Made by a program: the position numbers and the translations under genes. Below, in pieces: positions 17,226 through 26,412 of a stretch of 64,000 nt of DNA (within the stretch, counting starts at the first letter, position 1; the number at the start of each line of letters is the position of its first letter). The DNA comes from Myxococcales bacterium. Its GTDB lineage: Bacteria; Myxococcota_A; Polyangia; Haliangiales; Haliangiaceae. The notes beneath the pieces were generated by a model. The model did not search any database. It was not told the DNA's origin and saw only the letters and a list, made by a program, of their open reading frames with translations. The stretch covers positions 1 through 64,000 of the forward strand of contig JADJJK010000029.1 in the NCBI GenBank assembly GCA_016706545.1, in the 5' to 3' direction.

Positions 17226-18266
17226 GTGCGCTGCCTCCACGCCCTGCCGCTGCTCGCGCTCCTCGTCGGATGTGAGTCGTCCCCGACCGCACCTCCGGCC
17301 CGCTACACCCCGGCGCAGATCGACCGAGGTCGGTATCTGGTGAACTCGGTGGCCTACTGCGGCTTCTGCCACACCGCGATGTACCCCGACGGGACTCGCG
17401 AGCAGAGCCGGCTGCTCGCCGGGATCGATTGCATCATCGACCGGCCCGCGCCGGGCCAGACCAGGGCCAATCCCGACGACGGCTATGGCTGTCTGAGCTT
17501 CACCAACCTCACCAACGACGCCACCGGGATCGGGGAGCGCACCGATGAGGAGCTCAAGGCCGCCACCTTCGACGGCGTGCGCCACGATGGCACGGCGGTG
17601 TCCACCGTCCACCCCTACTATCTCTACGCGCTGTACAGCGAGCCTGACCGCGACGCCGTGGTCGCGTACATGCGCTCGTTGCCGCCAGTGGAGCTGCCGA
17701 CCCGCCGCGAGCCACCCTGGACCACCGCGCCGCTCATCTCGGTGGTGACCGACGCGCAGCTCCCCACGCCGAGCCCCGCCTATCCCGAGCACGAGGCCGC
17801 GACCCGCGGCCGGTACCTGGCCGCCATCGCCGCCTGTTCGTGGTGCCACACCCCCACCTATCCGTCCACAGATCCGCGGGCGGCCACGGACGTCATCCAG
17901 CGAGACCGGATCTACCAGGGTGGCCGTGGGCTGCGCGCGCTGTCGAGCCTGGGCTACCGACCAGGGATGATCGCGCTGGATCCGCCGGTGAGCCCGGCGA
18001 TGTGGAGCACCGCCACCGTGTTCTCCACCAACCTGACGCCGGACCCCGGCACCGGACTTGGTAGCTACTCGGCCGCAGATTTCACCCGCGTCATGCATGA
18101 AGGCAAGGACCCAGCGGGCAAGTACTCCTGCGCCGCGGCGCACGGCGATCCGACCTCGATCTCGGCCTCGCTCACCGACGGCGACGTCCTGGACCTCTAT
18201 CACTACTTCCGCTCCCTTCCGCCGGCGACGCGCCCGGTGCCCTCCACCTGCGAGGCGTTCAAGTGA
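17226..18266 (+). CDS. Di-haem c-type cytochrome lipoprotein
   Basis: A 346-aa protein. Signal and lipobox MRCLHALPLLALLVGC; two haem c attachment motifs, CGFCH (about residue 45) in the N-terminal half and CSWCH (about 207) in the C-terminal half, each at the start of a cytochrome c-like fold. Met residues that could be distal haem ligands occur in each half. It is therefore a membrane-anchored di-haem electron carrier. It is the first gene of a four-gene operon; the GTG start overlaps nothing upstream, and the stop overlaps the next start (GTGA). Context suggests it carries electrons near the outer-membrane barrel encoded next. Confidence 0.85.
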   Translation: MRCLHALPLLALLVGCESSPTAPPARYTPAQIDRGRYLVNSVAYCGFCHTAMYPDGTREQSRLLAGIDCIIDRPAPGQTRANPDDGYGCLSFTNLTNDATGIGERTDEELKAATFDGVRHDGTAVSTVHPYYLYALYSEPDRDAVVAYMRSLPPVELPTRREPPWTTAPLISVVTDAQLPTPSPAYPEHEAATRGRYLAAIAACSWCHTPTYPSTDPRAATDVIQRDRIYQGGRGLRALSSLGYRPGMIALDPPVSPAMWSTATVFSTNLTPDPGTGLGSYSAADFTRVMHEGKDPAGKYSCAAAHGDPTSISASLTDGDVLDLYHYFRSLPPATRPVPSTCEAFK

Positions 18267-19753
18267 AGGCCCCGCTGGCCTGCTGCGGCCTCGCGGCGCT
18301 CCTGCTGGCGCAGGGGAGCGCCCGCGCGCTCGCAGCTCCGGAACCAAGCGGGCCAAAGGCTGCGCCGCGCGGCGAGGCGGCGAGCGACGGCGTCAACGAC
18401 GGCGACAGCGTCAATGACGACGACGACAGCGACAGCGACGGCGACGGCGACAGCGACGACAGCGACGGCGCCAACGACGACGACACCTACCAGCCAGATG
18501 AGCCGCCAGCGCCGGGAGCGATCGACGCGACAGGCGAGCTGGCCGAGCTGCGCGACCGGGTCAGCGAGCTGGAGGCGCACCTGGCGGCGGCCGAGAAGCC
18601 GCCCACCGCGCCGCGCCCGACCCGCCTGACTGGCTACGCCGATCTGGGCTTCTTCGTCCCGCTCGGCAACGGCGGCGCAGGCGTGGTCCGCGACGCCGCG
18701 CATGCGTACTTTCCACAATACGCAGACTACGGCTGGGTGTTCTACGGAGATCTCCTGGCCACCGCCGTCAACTCGGCGGGCGAGGTGGCTGACCTGGGTG
18801 AGCTCCCCGGCAGTGATCGCTTTGACTCCATCGACTCGCGCGGCAACCCCTCGTTCGTGGTCAACGAGGTCAACCTCTCGATCAACGCCGGGCTCACGCC
18901 GCGCGCGCTGCTCACGGCCAGCGTCAACTTCACGCCGCGACAGGGGCGGGACTTCGCGCTCGGCGACTGGCTCAACGTCGACCTGACCCAGCTCGAGTGG
19001 CTGCCCACCGAAGACGGGCGGCACTCGATCTTCCTGGGCAAGATGGAGTCCGTGCTGGGGCACGAGTACCGCGCCCGCAAGGCCGAGCAGCACTTTGGCA
19101 TCACGCCGACGCTCCTGGCGCGATACACCACCGGCACCGCGGTCGGCGTGAAGGTCCGCTCCAAGCTGGCCGGCGATCATCTGGTCCTGGCGGCGGCGCT
19201 CACCAACGGCTCCTCGGGCACCGAGCAGTTTCACTTCCACGACGAGATCGACAGCAACCCCGGCAAGACCCTGAGCGGGCGAGTCGCCGGCCGGATCTCC
19301 TTGGGGCCGGCGACCCTGGAGGTGGCCGCCTCGGGACAGGTCGGCGCGCAGGACGGAGGCGCCTCTGGCCGCGCCTACCTCTATGGCGTGGACGTGCAGC
19401 TCACCACGATCTCGCTGGGGCTGCGGGCCCAGTGGCTGCGCGGCCACGCCCCCGGCGACCCGGAGGCCCGCGCCTACCGGCTGGAGCTGCGCGACGGGGC
19501 GTACCTGGAGGCGAGCTATCTGATCAACCACTGGCTCGGGCTGCTGCTGCGCGGTGAGCTGCGACGCGCCGAGGTCGCGCTGCCACCGGAGCGGCTCTAC
19601 CTCACGGACTCCTGGCGCGCGGTCGCGGGCGCGCGGGTGGTGCTGGCGCCCGGCCTCCTGGCCAAGCTCGAGGTTGTACACAACGGCGAGCTCGGCGCGG
19701 CGCCCGAGTTCCGCAATGACATCGTCACCAGCTCCTTCGTCGTCTCGTACTGA
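18263..19753 (+). CDS. Outer-membrane beta-barrel porin-like protein
   Basis: A 496-aa protein: signal peptide (1-25), then an extremely acidic Asp/Ser/Asn/Gly linker (residues about 40-75), a coiled-coil-like segment (AELRDRVSELEAHLAAAEK) and a barrel of alternating strands ending SFVVSY, with a C-terminal aromatic as in outer-membrane proteins. Motifs such as RLTGYADLGFFVP, VVNEVNLSINAGLTPRALLTASVNF and LWLG-type strands resemble porins of unknown substrate. The acidic linker could bind Ca2+ or act as a periplasmic spacer. The 4-nt overlap with the cytochrome gene suggests the two proteins function together, possibly as a porin-cytochrome pair. Confidence 0.75.
   Translation: MKAPLACCGLAALLLAQGSARALAAPEPSGPKAAPRGEAASDGVNDGDSVNDDDDSDSDGDGDSDDSDGANDDDTYQPDEPPAPGAIDATGELAELRDRVSELEAHLAAAEKPPTAPRPTRLTGYADLGFFVPLGNGGAGVVRDAAHAYFPQYADYGWVFYGDLLATAVNSAGEVADLGELPGSDRFDSIDSRGNPSFVVNEVNLSINAGLTPRALLTASVNFTPRQGRDFALGDWLNVDLTQLEWLPTEDGRHSIFLGKMESVLGHEYRARKAEQHFGITPTLLARYTTGTAVGVKVRSKLAGDHLVLAAALTNGSSGTEQFHFHDEIDSNPGKTLSGRVAGRISLGPATLEVAASGQVGAQDGGASGRAYLYGVDVQLTTISLGLRAQWLRGHAPGDPEARAYRLELRDGAYLEASYLINHWLGLLLRGELRRAEVALPPERLYLTDSWRAVAGARVVLAPGLLAKLEVVHNGELGAAPEFRNDIVTSSFVVSY
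18409..18484 (+). repeat. GAC/AGC low-complexity tract (acidic linker)
   Basis: Short imperfect repeats of GACAGC and GACGGC code for the Asp/Ser/Gly linker of the barrel protein. The composition is unlike the flanking sequence, and the tract is a likely site of length variation. Confidence 0.7.
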
Positions 19754-19770
19754 AGAACCCTCTCGAGGTC

Positions 19771-20667
19771 ATGATGCGGCTCCTTCGTCTCCTGGTCCTG
19801 ACATGGACGCTCTGGGTCCCGACGCTCTCCAACGCCGATGACAAGACGTCCTCGGCGGCGGCCCCCGCGAGCCAAAAAGACGTGGCGCGGGTGGAGGCCG
19901 AGCTGCAGAAGCAGCGAACCTTGCTCGCTGGCCTCATCCAGCTCATGCAGCGCCGGTTGTCGGCCGAGCAGACCGCGCTCGACGCGCTGCAGGCCGCGGT
20001 GCAGAGCGGCGGCGGCGTGGCCGCCCCTGCCGCCCCCGGCGCTACGCCTGGCCCCGAGGGCCCTGCCCGCGTGCGCCGCAAGCGGCCGCCGCGCGTCGCG
20101 GGGACCGGCACCGTGGCGGGCACCATCACGGTGCGCGGCGCCAAGGCCGCGTGGGTCTATGTCGAAGATCTATCCACCACCACGGGCGGCGCCGCCACCA
20201 TGACCCAGAAGGCTAAGGCCTTCGTGCCTGGCGTGCTGGTGGTGCCGCGCGGCACCCGGGTGGAGTTCCCCAACGGCGACCCGATCTTTCACAACGTGTT
20301 CTCCTCCACCGCCGGGGCCGAGTTTGACCTCGGCAGCTATCCGCAGGGCGAGTCACGGACCATGACCGTCACCCGCACCGGGCAGATCGATGTGTTCTGC
20401 AACCTGCACTCGCAGATGCGCGGCTACGTATTCGTGGTGCCCAACGCCCTGTTCACCAAGGTCGGCGCCGACGGCCGGTTCTCGCTGGGGATGGTGCCCG
20501 CCGGCAAGCGCCGGATCGGGGTGTGGGCGCCGGGCGCCAAGGCGGTGGTGCTGGAGGTGCAAGTGACCGCCGACAAGACCGCCAAGATCGACATGGAGAT
20601 CTCCGGCGGGTCGGCGAAGGCGCACCTGCGTAAAGACGGGACCCCCTACGGATCCTACGACGAATGA
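19771..20667 (+). CDS. Periplasmic cupredoxin-domain protein
   Basis: A 298-aa exported protein: signal peptide (MMRLLRLLVLTWTLWVPTLS), a helical segment with coiled-coil character (35-75) and a basic/Pro-rich linker. A cupredoxin domain lies at about 115-225 with the type-1 copper ligands in order: His in NGDPIFHNVFS, then FCNLHSQMRGYVFVV (Cys, His, Met). A further small beta domain follows (235-285, carboxypeptidase-regulatory-like: GRFSLGMVPAGKRRIGVW). It is predicted to shuttle electrons between the cytochromes encoded on either side. The start is 19771 or 19774 (GAGG at 19765). The stop overlaps the next ATG by 4 nt. Confidence 0.82.
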   Translation: MMRLLRLLVLTWTLWVPTLSNADDKTSSAAAPASQKDVARVEAELQKQRTLLAGLIQLMQRRLSAEQTALDALQAAVQSGGGVAAPAAPGATPGPEGPARVRRKRPPRVAGTGTVAGTITVRGAKAAWVYVEDLSTTTGGAATMTQKAKAFVPGVLVVPRGTRVEFPNGDPIFHNVFSSTAGAEFDLGSYPQGESRTMTVTRTGQIDVFCNLHSQMRGYVFVVPNALFTKVGADGRFSLGMVPAGKRRIGVWAPGAKAVVLEVQVTADKTAKIDMEISGGSAKAHLRKDGTPYGSYDE

Positions 20668-22361
20668 CGGCCAGGACCTCGCTGCGATGCGCAGCCATGC
20701 TGACGATCGTCCTCGCCGCGTGCGAGGGGCCGGAGACCTTCACCGACTCCGAATGGAGCGCGCTGCGAGCGCTGTCCGCCCTGCCCGATCCGCCGGCCGA
20801 TCACTCGAACAAGTACCAGGGAGACCCGGCGGTCATCGCGCTCGGCAAGAAGTTCTACTTCGATCCGTGGTTCGCGGGAGAGGCCACCCACCTCGACATG
20901 CTCTACCGCCGGACCGGCGTCGGCCGGGCGCCGGTGGGCGCCGAGCTGGAGCTGTCCTGCAATAGCTGCCACCAGGTCGACCGCGGTGGCAGCGACCTGT
21001 CGTCCGTGCCCCGCCACGTGGCGGTGGGCGCCGGCCCCTACGACGTCAACTCGCAGCCGACGCTCAACTCCGCCTACTACTCCCTGCTGTACTGGAACGG
21101 GCGGGCGGATTCGCTGTGGGCGCAGGCGGTGGCGGTGGGCGAGGCCGAGGTGTCGATGGCCAGCGATCGGCTCAAGATCGTCTGGCGCATCGCCGACGTC
21201 TACCGCGACGAGTACACGGCGGCGTTCCCCGAGTGGCCGCTGCCTGCGTTGATGGACTCGGTGGCGGCGCAGAAGGCGCGCCTGCTCGCCGATGGCAGCT
21301 GCGCGCTCGACAACGGCGCGTGTCCCCTGGCGACCTGTACCCCGCTCACCGTGGGCACGACGACGACCTGCGCGCCGCGCTTCCCGCTGCGCGGGCGCCC
21401 GGGGTACGACGGGCAAGTAGGGCTGGTGGATGACGGCACGTTTCGCGGCTGCCAGAAGGGCCTGCCCCGGGGAAACCCGCTGGCGCCGCCCGAGCCGTTC
21501 GACGACGCCTTCGACTGCATGCCGATCGCCAACCAGCTCGCGGTCACGCGCATCTACGTCAACTGGGCCAAGGCGCTCGCCGCCTACGAGGCCACGCTGC
21601 TGAGCCGGGACGCGGCCTTCGACCGATGGGTGGCCGCCGGCCCGGAGTCCGAGCTGATCTCGGCCGCCGCGCGGCGCGGCGCCAAGCTGTTCGTGGGCAA
21701 GGCGGCCTGCAACGACTGCCACAACACGCCGCTCTTGTCGGACCAGCAGTTCCACAACATCGGGGTGCCACAGGTCGGCGATCACGTGCCGACGCCCGCG
21801 GATTGCCCCGCCGGCGGCTGGTGTGACTGCGTCTCGGACGACGTCAACCAGCCCTTCAACTGCCTCCCCGACGGCGCGCGCGACGGCCTGCGCAAGCTGC
21901 AGTCTGGCCGCTACCGGCGCGACTCGATCTACAGCGACGACGCCGGGTGCCAGCGCAACCAGCTCTTCCACGCCGAGCCTGGCTACGTCGCGGCCGATGC
22001 CCGCGAGTGCGATGGCCGGGTGCCGCACTACGCCGAGGTGGTCCGCGCGCGCGCCGAGCACCGCGTCGATACGCTCGCCGGCCGCTGGCGCACGCCGAGC
22101 CTGCGCGACGTGGCGCTCACGCCGCCGTACATGCACAACGGCCGCTACCAGACGCTGGAGCAGGTGCTCTGGCACTACAACAGCGGAGGCACCGCGGGAG
22201 ACGGCACGCGGATCGGCGCCGCCGACCCGCGCATCTCGCCGCTGGCGCTGTCGGAGGCGGACCTCGCCGATCTGATCGCGTTCCTCGAGACCCTCACCGG
22301 CGCGCCGCTCCCACCCGAGGTGAGCTCGCCGCCTGCGATCCCGCCGCGCTCACCGTTTTGA
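20664..22361 (+). CDS. MauG/cytochrome c peroxidase-family lipoprotein
   Basis: A 565-aa protein. Lipobox MLTIVLAAC; a CCP/MauG di-haem fold with the first haem at CNSCH (about residue 95) in the N-terminal domain and the second at CNDCH (about 352) in the C-terminal domain. Family markers include GKKFYFDPWF, SQPTLNSAYY, NWAKALAAYEATLLS, RTPSLRDVALTPPYMHNGRYQTLEQVLWHYNSGG and a final DLIAFLETLTG. Relatives reduce H2O2 or perform MauG-like oxidations. An insertion with several Cys (about 215-280 and 380-400) is unusual compared with ~330-residue CcpA. It ends the cytochrome-barrel-cupredoxin operon. Confidence 0.87.
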   Translation: MTARTSLRCAAMLTIVLAACEGPETFTDSEWSALRALSALPDPPADHSNKYQGDPAVIALGKKFYFDPWFAGEATHLDMLYRRTGVGRAPVGAELELSCNSCHQVDRGGSDLSSVPRHVAVGAGPYDVNSQPTLNSAYYSLLYWNGRADSLWAQAVAVGEAEVSMASDRLKIVWRIADVYRDEYTAAFPEWPLPALMDSVAAQKARLLADGSCALDNGACPLATCTPLTVGTTTTCAPRFPLRGRPGYDGQVGLVDDGTFRGCQKGLPRGNPLAPPEPFDDAFDCMPIANQLAVTRIYVNWAKALAAYEATLLSRDAAFDRWVAAGPESELISAAARRGAKLFVGKAACNDCHNTPLLSDQQFHNIGVPQVGDHVPTPADCPAGGWCDCVSDDVNQPFNCLPDGARDGLRKLQSGRYRRDSIYSDDAGCQRNQLFHAEPGYVAADARECDGRVPHYAEVVRARAEHRVDTLAGRWRTPSLRDVALTPPYMHNGRYQTLEQVLWHYNSGGTAGDGTRIGAADPRISPLALSEADLADLIAFLETLTGAPLPPEVSSPPAIPPRSPF

Positions 22362-22423
22362 CCCGAGCGGTGCGGCGCTGCGCAGGGGCAGCGCTGGGGA
22401 GCATCGGCTACGGCGACGGCCGG

Positions 22424-24907
22424 CTACGGCGACGGCACTGTGGAGCGCCAGGTTCGCTGGCCGCTCTGCAGCGTCAGCTCGACGGTGGCCGCGCCATGCT
22501 CGGCGAGGTCTCGCAGGTTCTGCACCGGCTCACCGTTGACCGCCAGGAGCGTGGCGCCGACGGGGATCTCAGCGGGGCGCGCGGAGTGGATGATCACCAC
22601 GCCCGGCTCGCGGTCCGGCGCGGCATTGGCAAAGCCCAGCCCCCAGCCGGTGAAGCTGCGCCAGTAGTACTGGCGCGCCGCCTGCACCGCCTCTGCGCTG
22701 AGAGAGAAGTGCGCCGTGACCCTGGGCGGCGGGCCCGGCGCCTCCTCCAGCTCACCGCGCTCCGGGTTGGCGGTGCCGCCGAGGTCATCGAGCCAGCGCC
22801 GCGCGACCTGCTCCGGCGCGCGCAGGCCGCCGCGGCAAGGCGCGTGCGTGGCCGGCAACTCCAGGAGCAGCCGCTGCGCGACCTCGTGCAGGTAGCGGTC
22901 GCGCGCGCGGGTCACGGCGTCGGCGCGGACCTCCGCGCTGGCGACGGACGCGCCGGTCCACGAGCCGTCTTGCTGCACGGTGAGCACGACCGGCGGCGAG
23001 AGCTCGGCCGCTCGCGCCGCCGGCGCTGCACCGACCGGCGGCGCGTGCCGCTCCTTCTCGCCGGATGGCCACAGCCCCACCAGCGCCAGGGCGCCGAGCG
23101 CGGCCGCGATCCCTACCCAGAGCGGCCAGCGCGGCCACCGGCGCGACGACGGCTGCGACGACGGCGGCGGCGACGGCGGCGGCGCCGGCTGCGGTGACGG
23201 AGCCCGCGCCGCGGCCGGTTGCGGCGCGCCAGGCAGCGGCCCGGTCGCCGCGGGCATCGGCACCAGCCGCGGCGACGACGAGCGCACGAGCTTGCTCGCG
23301 GAGGCGCGCGCCTTGGCGGCCGAGTCGACGTCCGCCGGTTGCGCCGCGGTGGCGAGCCCTCGCTCCAGGATCGCGACCTGCTCGCGCACGATGGCAGGGA
23401 CCGGCACGCCGAGCCAGGGCCGCACCACGTCGATGGCCAGCAGCTCGTCGTCCGCTTCGCACACCGCCGCGCAACGCGGGCACGGCACCATCGGCAGGTG
23501 CCCGACGTCCAGCAAGGCCAGATCCCGCTCCAGATCCACGACGCGCGAGAAGGTGTGGCCGCACTGGCCGCACTGATAGCCGGCGGCGAACGACACGAGC
23601 TGCGCTTGCCCGGCGAAGGCGTGGACCGCCGCGAGCTGCGCAAAGAGCGGCTCGGAGCAGCGCGCCAGGAACAGCCGCGGCGCCGGGGACCTCTGGTTTA
23701 GGCACTCCAGCAGGGTCAGCCACTGCCTGACGCCCGCGATATCGATGCGCTCCACCTGAGCGCCATCCACCACCACCGCCGCGTGAAACGACTCCGCCAC
23801 CTGGGCGCCCGCGAAGCTGTCGTCGAGGCTGGCCGGCGCGGTGAACAGCATCACCGACGTCGGATCTGGCGCCAGCGCGCGCGTGGCCACGGTGGCGGCC
23901 GAGGTGCCAGGGCGGGTCGCCTCCGCGATGACCTCCACCTCGCCGCCCGGGTCCGAGCGCAAGAGCGCGCGCCAGGTCTCGTTGGGTGGCCCCATCACTC
24001 GATCGAGCAGGTCGGCCAGATCTGCGGGCTGGGTCTCCAGGCCCAACGTCCGCGCCAGGCCGTCGAGCACCGACTGCAGCTCACGAGCCGTGGCGTGGCG
24101 CTCCTTGGGATCGAGGCTCATCGCGCGCATCAGCTCGCGCTCCAGCGACTCGGGGATCTCCGGCCTCAGCTCGCGCGCGGGCCTGAGGTTCCCCGCCGTG
24201 ATGGCGGTCATGATGGAGAACTCCGACATCTGCTCCGAGCGCTGGCGATACGGGAGCTGCAAGGTCAAGAGCTCGTACAGCGTGACCCCGACCGCGTAGA
24301 TGTCCGCCCGACGATCGATGTCCGCAGAGCGGACCTGCTCCGGGGCCATGTACCGCAGCTTGCCCTTGAGCGTCCCCGCGCGCGTCTCGTGGATGCGCCC
24401 CGCCGCCTTGGCGATGCCGAAGTCGATGACCTTCACCGCGCCGTCATAGGTCAGCATCACGTTGTGCGGAGAGACGTCGCGGTGGACGATCTGCAGCGGC
24501 GTACCAGCCAGATCCTTCGCCTCATGCGCGTGGTGCAGTCCGGCGCACATCGCCGAGCCGATGGCCAGCGCGTGGCCCATCGGCAAGAGCTCGCCCCCGG
24601 CGCGCAGCCGCCGCTCCAGCTTGGCCAGGTTGTGGCCGCGGAGATACTCCATCACCAGGTACGGCACGCCATCGTGGATGGCCATGTCGTGGAGCTGCAC
24701 GATGTTGGAGTGGACCAGCGCGGCGATGGCCCGGCCCTCATCGAGGAACATCTCCACGTACCCGCGCTTGCTGACGTACTCCGGCAGGAGCTGCTTGACC
24801 ACCACGATGCGCTCGATGCCGGCGGTGGTCCTGGCGCAGGCCAGGTGCAGCTCGGCCATGCCCCCGGTGGCGAGGAGCCCGATCAGGTGATAGTTGCCCA
24901 GGTACAT
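22424..24907 (-). CDS. Ser/Thr kinase with STAS-like, zinc-ribbon and PDZ-like parts
   Basis: An 827-aa protein. Kinase domain (about 1-275): ATGGMAELHLA glycine loop, VVVKQL lysine, HRDVSPHN catalytic loop, VIDFGIAKA, KLRYMAPEQVRS. A segment at about 370-450 (VVVDGAQVERIDIAGVRQWL and following) resembles a STAS-type anti-sigma-antagonist fold. It is followed by a zinc-binding pair (CGQCGHTF and CPRC). A single transmembrane helix lies near 592-612. The C-terminus outside the membrane contains a PDZ-like module, VVIIHSARPAEIPVGATLLA then VNGEPVQNL. The order is unusual and suggests signal reception outside and phosphorylation inside. It is convergent with the peroxidase gene. Confidence 0.82.
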   Translation of the reverse strand: MYLGNYHLIGLLATGGMAELHLACARTTAGIERIVVVKQLLPEYVSKRGYVEMFLDEGRAIAALVHSNIVQLHDMAIHDGVPYLVMEYLRGHNLAKLERRLRAGGELLPMGHALAIGSAMCAGLHHAHEAKDLAGTPLQIVHRDVSPHNVMLTYDGAVKVIDFGIAKAAGRIHETRAGTLKGKLRYMAPEQVRSADIDRRADIYAVGVTLYELLTLQLPYRQRSEQMSEFSIMTAITAGNLRPARELRPEIPESLERELMRAMSLDPKERHATARELQSVLDGLARTLGLETQPADLADLLDRVMGPPNETWRALLRSDPGGEVEVIAEATRPGTSAATVATRALAPDPTSVMLFTAPASLDDSFAGAQVAESFHAAVVVDGAQVERIDIAGVRQWLTLLECLNQRSPAPRLFLARCSEPLFAQLAAVHAFAGQAQLVSFAAGYQCGQCGHTFSRVVDLERDLALLDVGHLPMVPCPRCAAVCEADDELLAIDVVRPWLGVPVPAIVREQVAILERGLATAAQPADVDSAAKARASASKLVRSSSPRLVPMPAATGPLPGAPQPAAARAPSPQPAPPPSPPPSSQPSSRRWPRWPLWVGIAAALGALALVGLWPSGEKERHAPPVGAAPAARAAELSPPVVLTVQQDGSWTGASVASAEVRADAVTRARDRYLHEVAQRLLLELPATHAPCRGGLRAPEQVARRWLDDLGGTANPERGELEEAPGPPPRVTAHFSLSAEAVQAARQYYWRSFTGWGLGFANAAPDREPGVVIIHSARPAEIPVGATLLAVNGEPVQNLRDLAEHGAATVELTLQSGQRTWRSTVPSP

Positions 24908-25257
24908 GGAGGCAGGGTTTTTCGCAATCGCAGAAAGCTCTTGGCCAATTGTGACGGCAACTCCCTGGAGACTTCAAGCCCAGGACCGAGGCGAACCCGC
25001 CGCCGCGCGGCCAGGCCGCGGCATCGCCACCAACCTGCCGACCCGTGGCAGCGACCGGGCGTCGCGCGCCCCAGGCGCGCCCGAGCCCGACCGCGCGCTA
25101 GCTGACCGCTGACCGCTGACCGGCGCCGCAAGCTGGCGGAAGGAGCCAACGCGGCAGCGACCACCTCGCCGCCGCGGGCCGCGGCACGCTCCCTGCAATC
25201 TCCCCACCCATCTCCCCACCCATCCACGGGATCCTTCCCACTTCTTCAGGAGCTGTC
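24908..25257. other. Divergent intergenic region with peptide promoter
   Basis: A 350-bp gap between the kinase (minus) and the third GG-leader peptide (plus). It holds an AT-richer patch near 24915-24960 likely to carry the kinase promoter, three direct copies of GCTGACC at 25101-25121, and the sigma-54-like box at 25182-25199. No gene is apparent. Confidence 0.55.
25182..25199 (+). promoter_or_regulatory. Sigma-54-type promoter for the third GG-leader peptide
   Basis: CGGCACG-CTCC-CTGCAAT with GG at 25183-25184 and GC at 25195-25196 (10 bp between). It is identical outside the four spacer bases to the box before the peptide operon at 14724. The ATG follows 62 bp after the -12 GC. Confidence 0.65.
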
Positions 25258-25512
25258 ATGTCTGTGCTTCCCACCATCGATCTGTCCCTGCTCTCGCGCG
25301 CCTCCGGCGGCAACGGTGAAGGCGCCAACCGGACCGTCATCGAGGGCGACATCAAGGTCAAGACGCCGCTCGGCATCGAGGCCAGCGGCAAGGGCAGCTA
25401 CCAGTCGTCGGAGACCAACTACGCGCGGTGCGTGGGCCTCGCTGCCGCCAACGGCGCAAAGCCGGTGGAGTTCCCTTCGATCTGCGGCATGCCGCCCGCC
25501 GCCACCAAGTAG
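25258..25512 (+). CDS. Double-glycine-leader small secreted peptide (paralogue A2)
   Basis: An 84-aa peptide with leader MSVLPTIDLSLLSRASGG (GG at 17-18) and a 66-aa predicted mature part: VKTPLGIEASGKGSYQ, NYARC, FPSICGMPPAATK. It is a clear paralogue of A1 (14783), with nearly the same length, identical positions of both Cys and of the leader Gly pair, but a separate locus 10 kb away. AGGAG lies 6 nt before the ATG and a sigma-54-like box lies upstream. A strong hairpin follows the stop. It is a single-gene unit with no obvious modification enzyme beside it, so I favour simple export and disulfide formation over heavy post-translational modification. Confidence 0.8.
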   Translation: MSVLPTIDLSLLSRASGGNGEGANRTVIEGDIKVKTPLGIEASGKGSYQSSETNYARCVGLAAANGAKPVEFPSICGMPPAATK

Positions 25513-25522
25513 CCCACGCGAT

Positions 25523-25550
25523 CGACGTCCGGCGTCCTCGCCGGACGTCG
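25523..25550. terminator. Bidirectional terminator hairpin
   Basis: A perfect 12-bp stem, CGACGTCCGGCG and CGCCGGACGTCG, with a TCCT loop sits between the stop codons of the peptide gene (plus) and the SDR gene (minus). It has no T-run but is very stable and well placed for both convergent transcripts. Confidence 0.65.
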
Positions 25551-25557
25551 GGCGGCC

Positions 25558-26325
<768 letters not shown>

Positions 26326-26412
26326 GGACGAACCTCGCTTTGCTGCGGGTCTTACCACAGCAAGCGCACCAAGCGGCTGTCCTGGGCGCGGCAGATCGCC
26401 CGCGCGCGGCCC

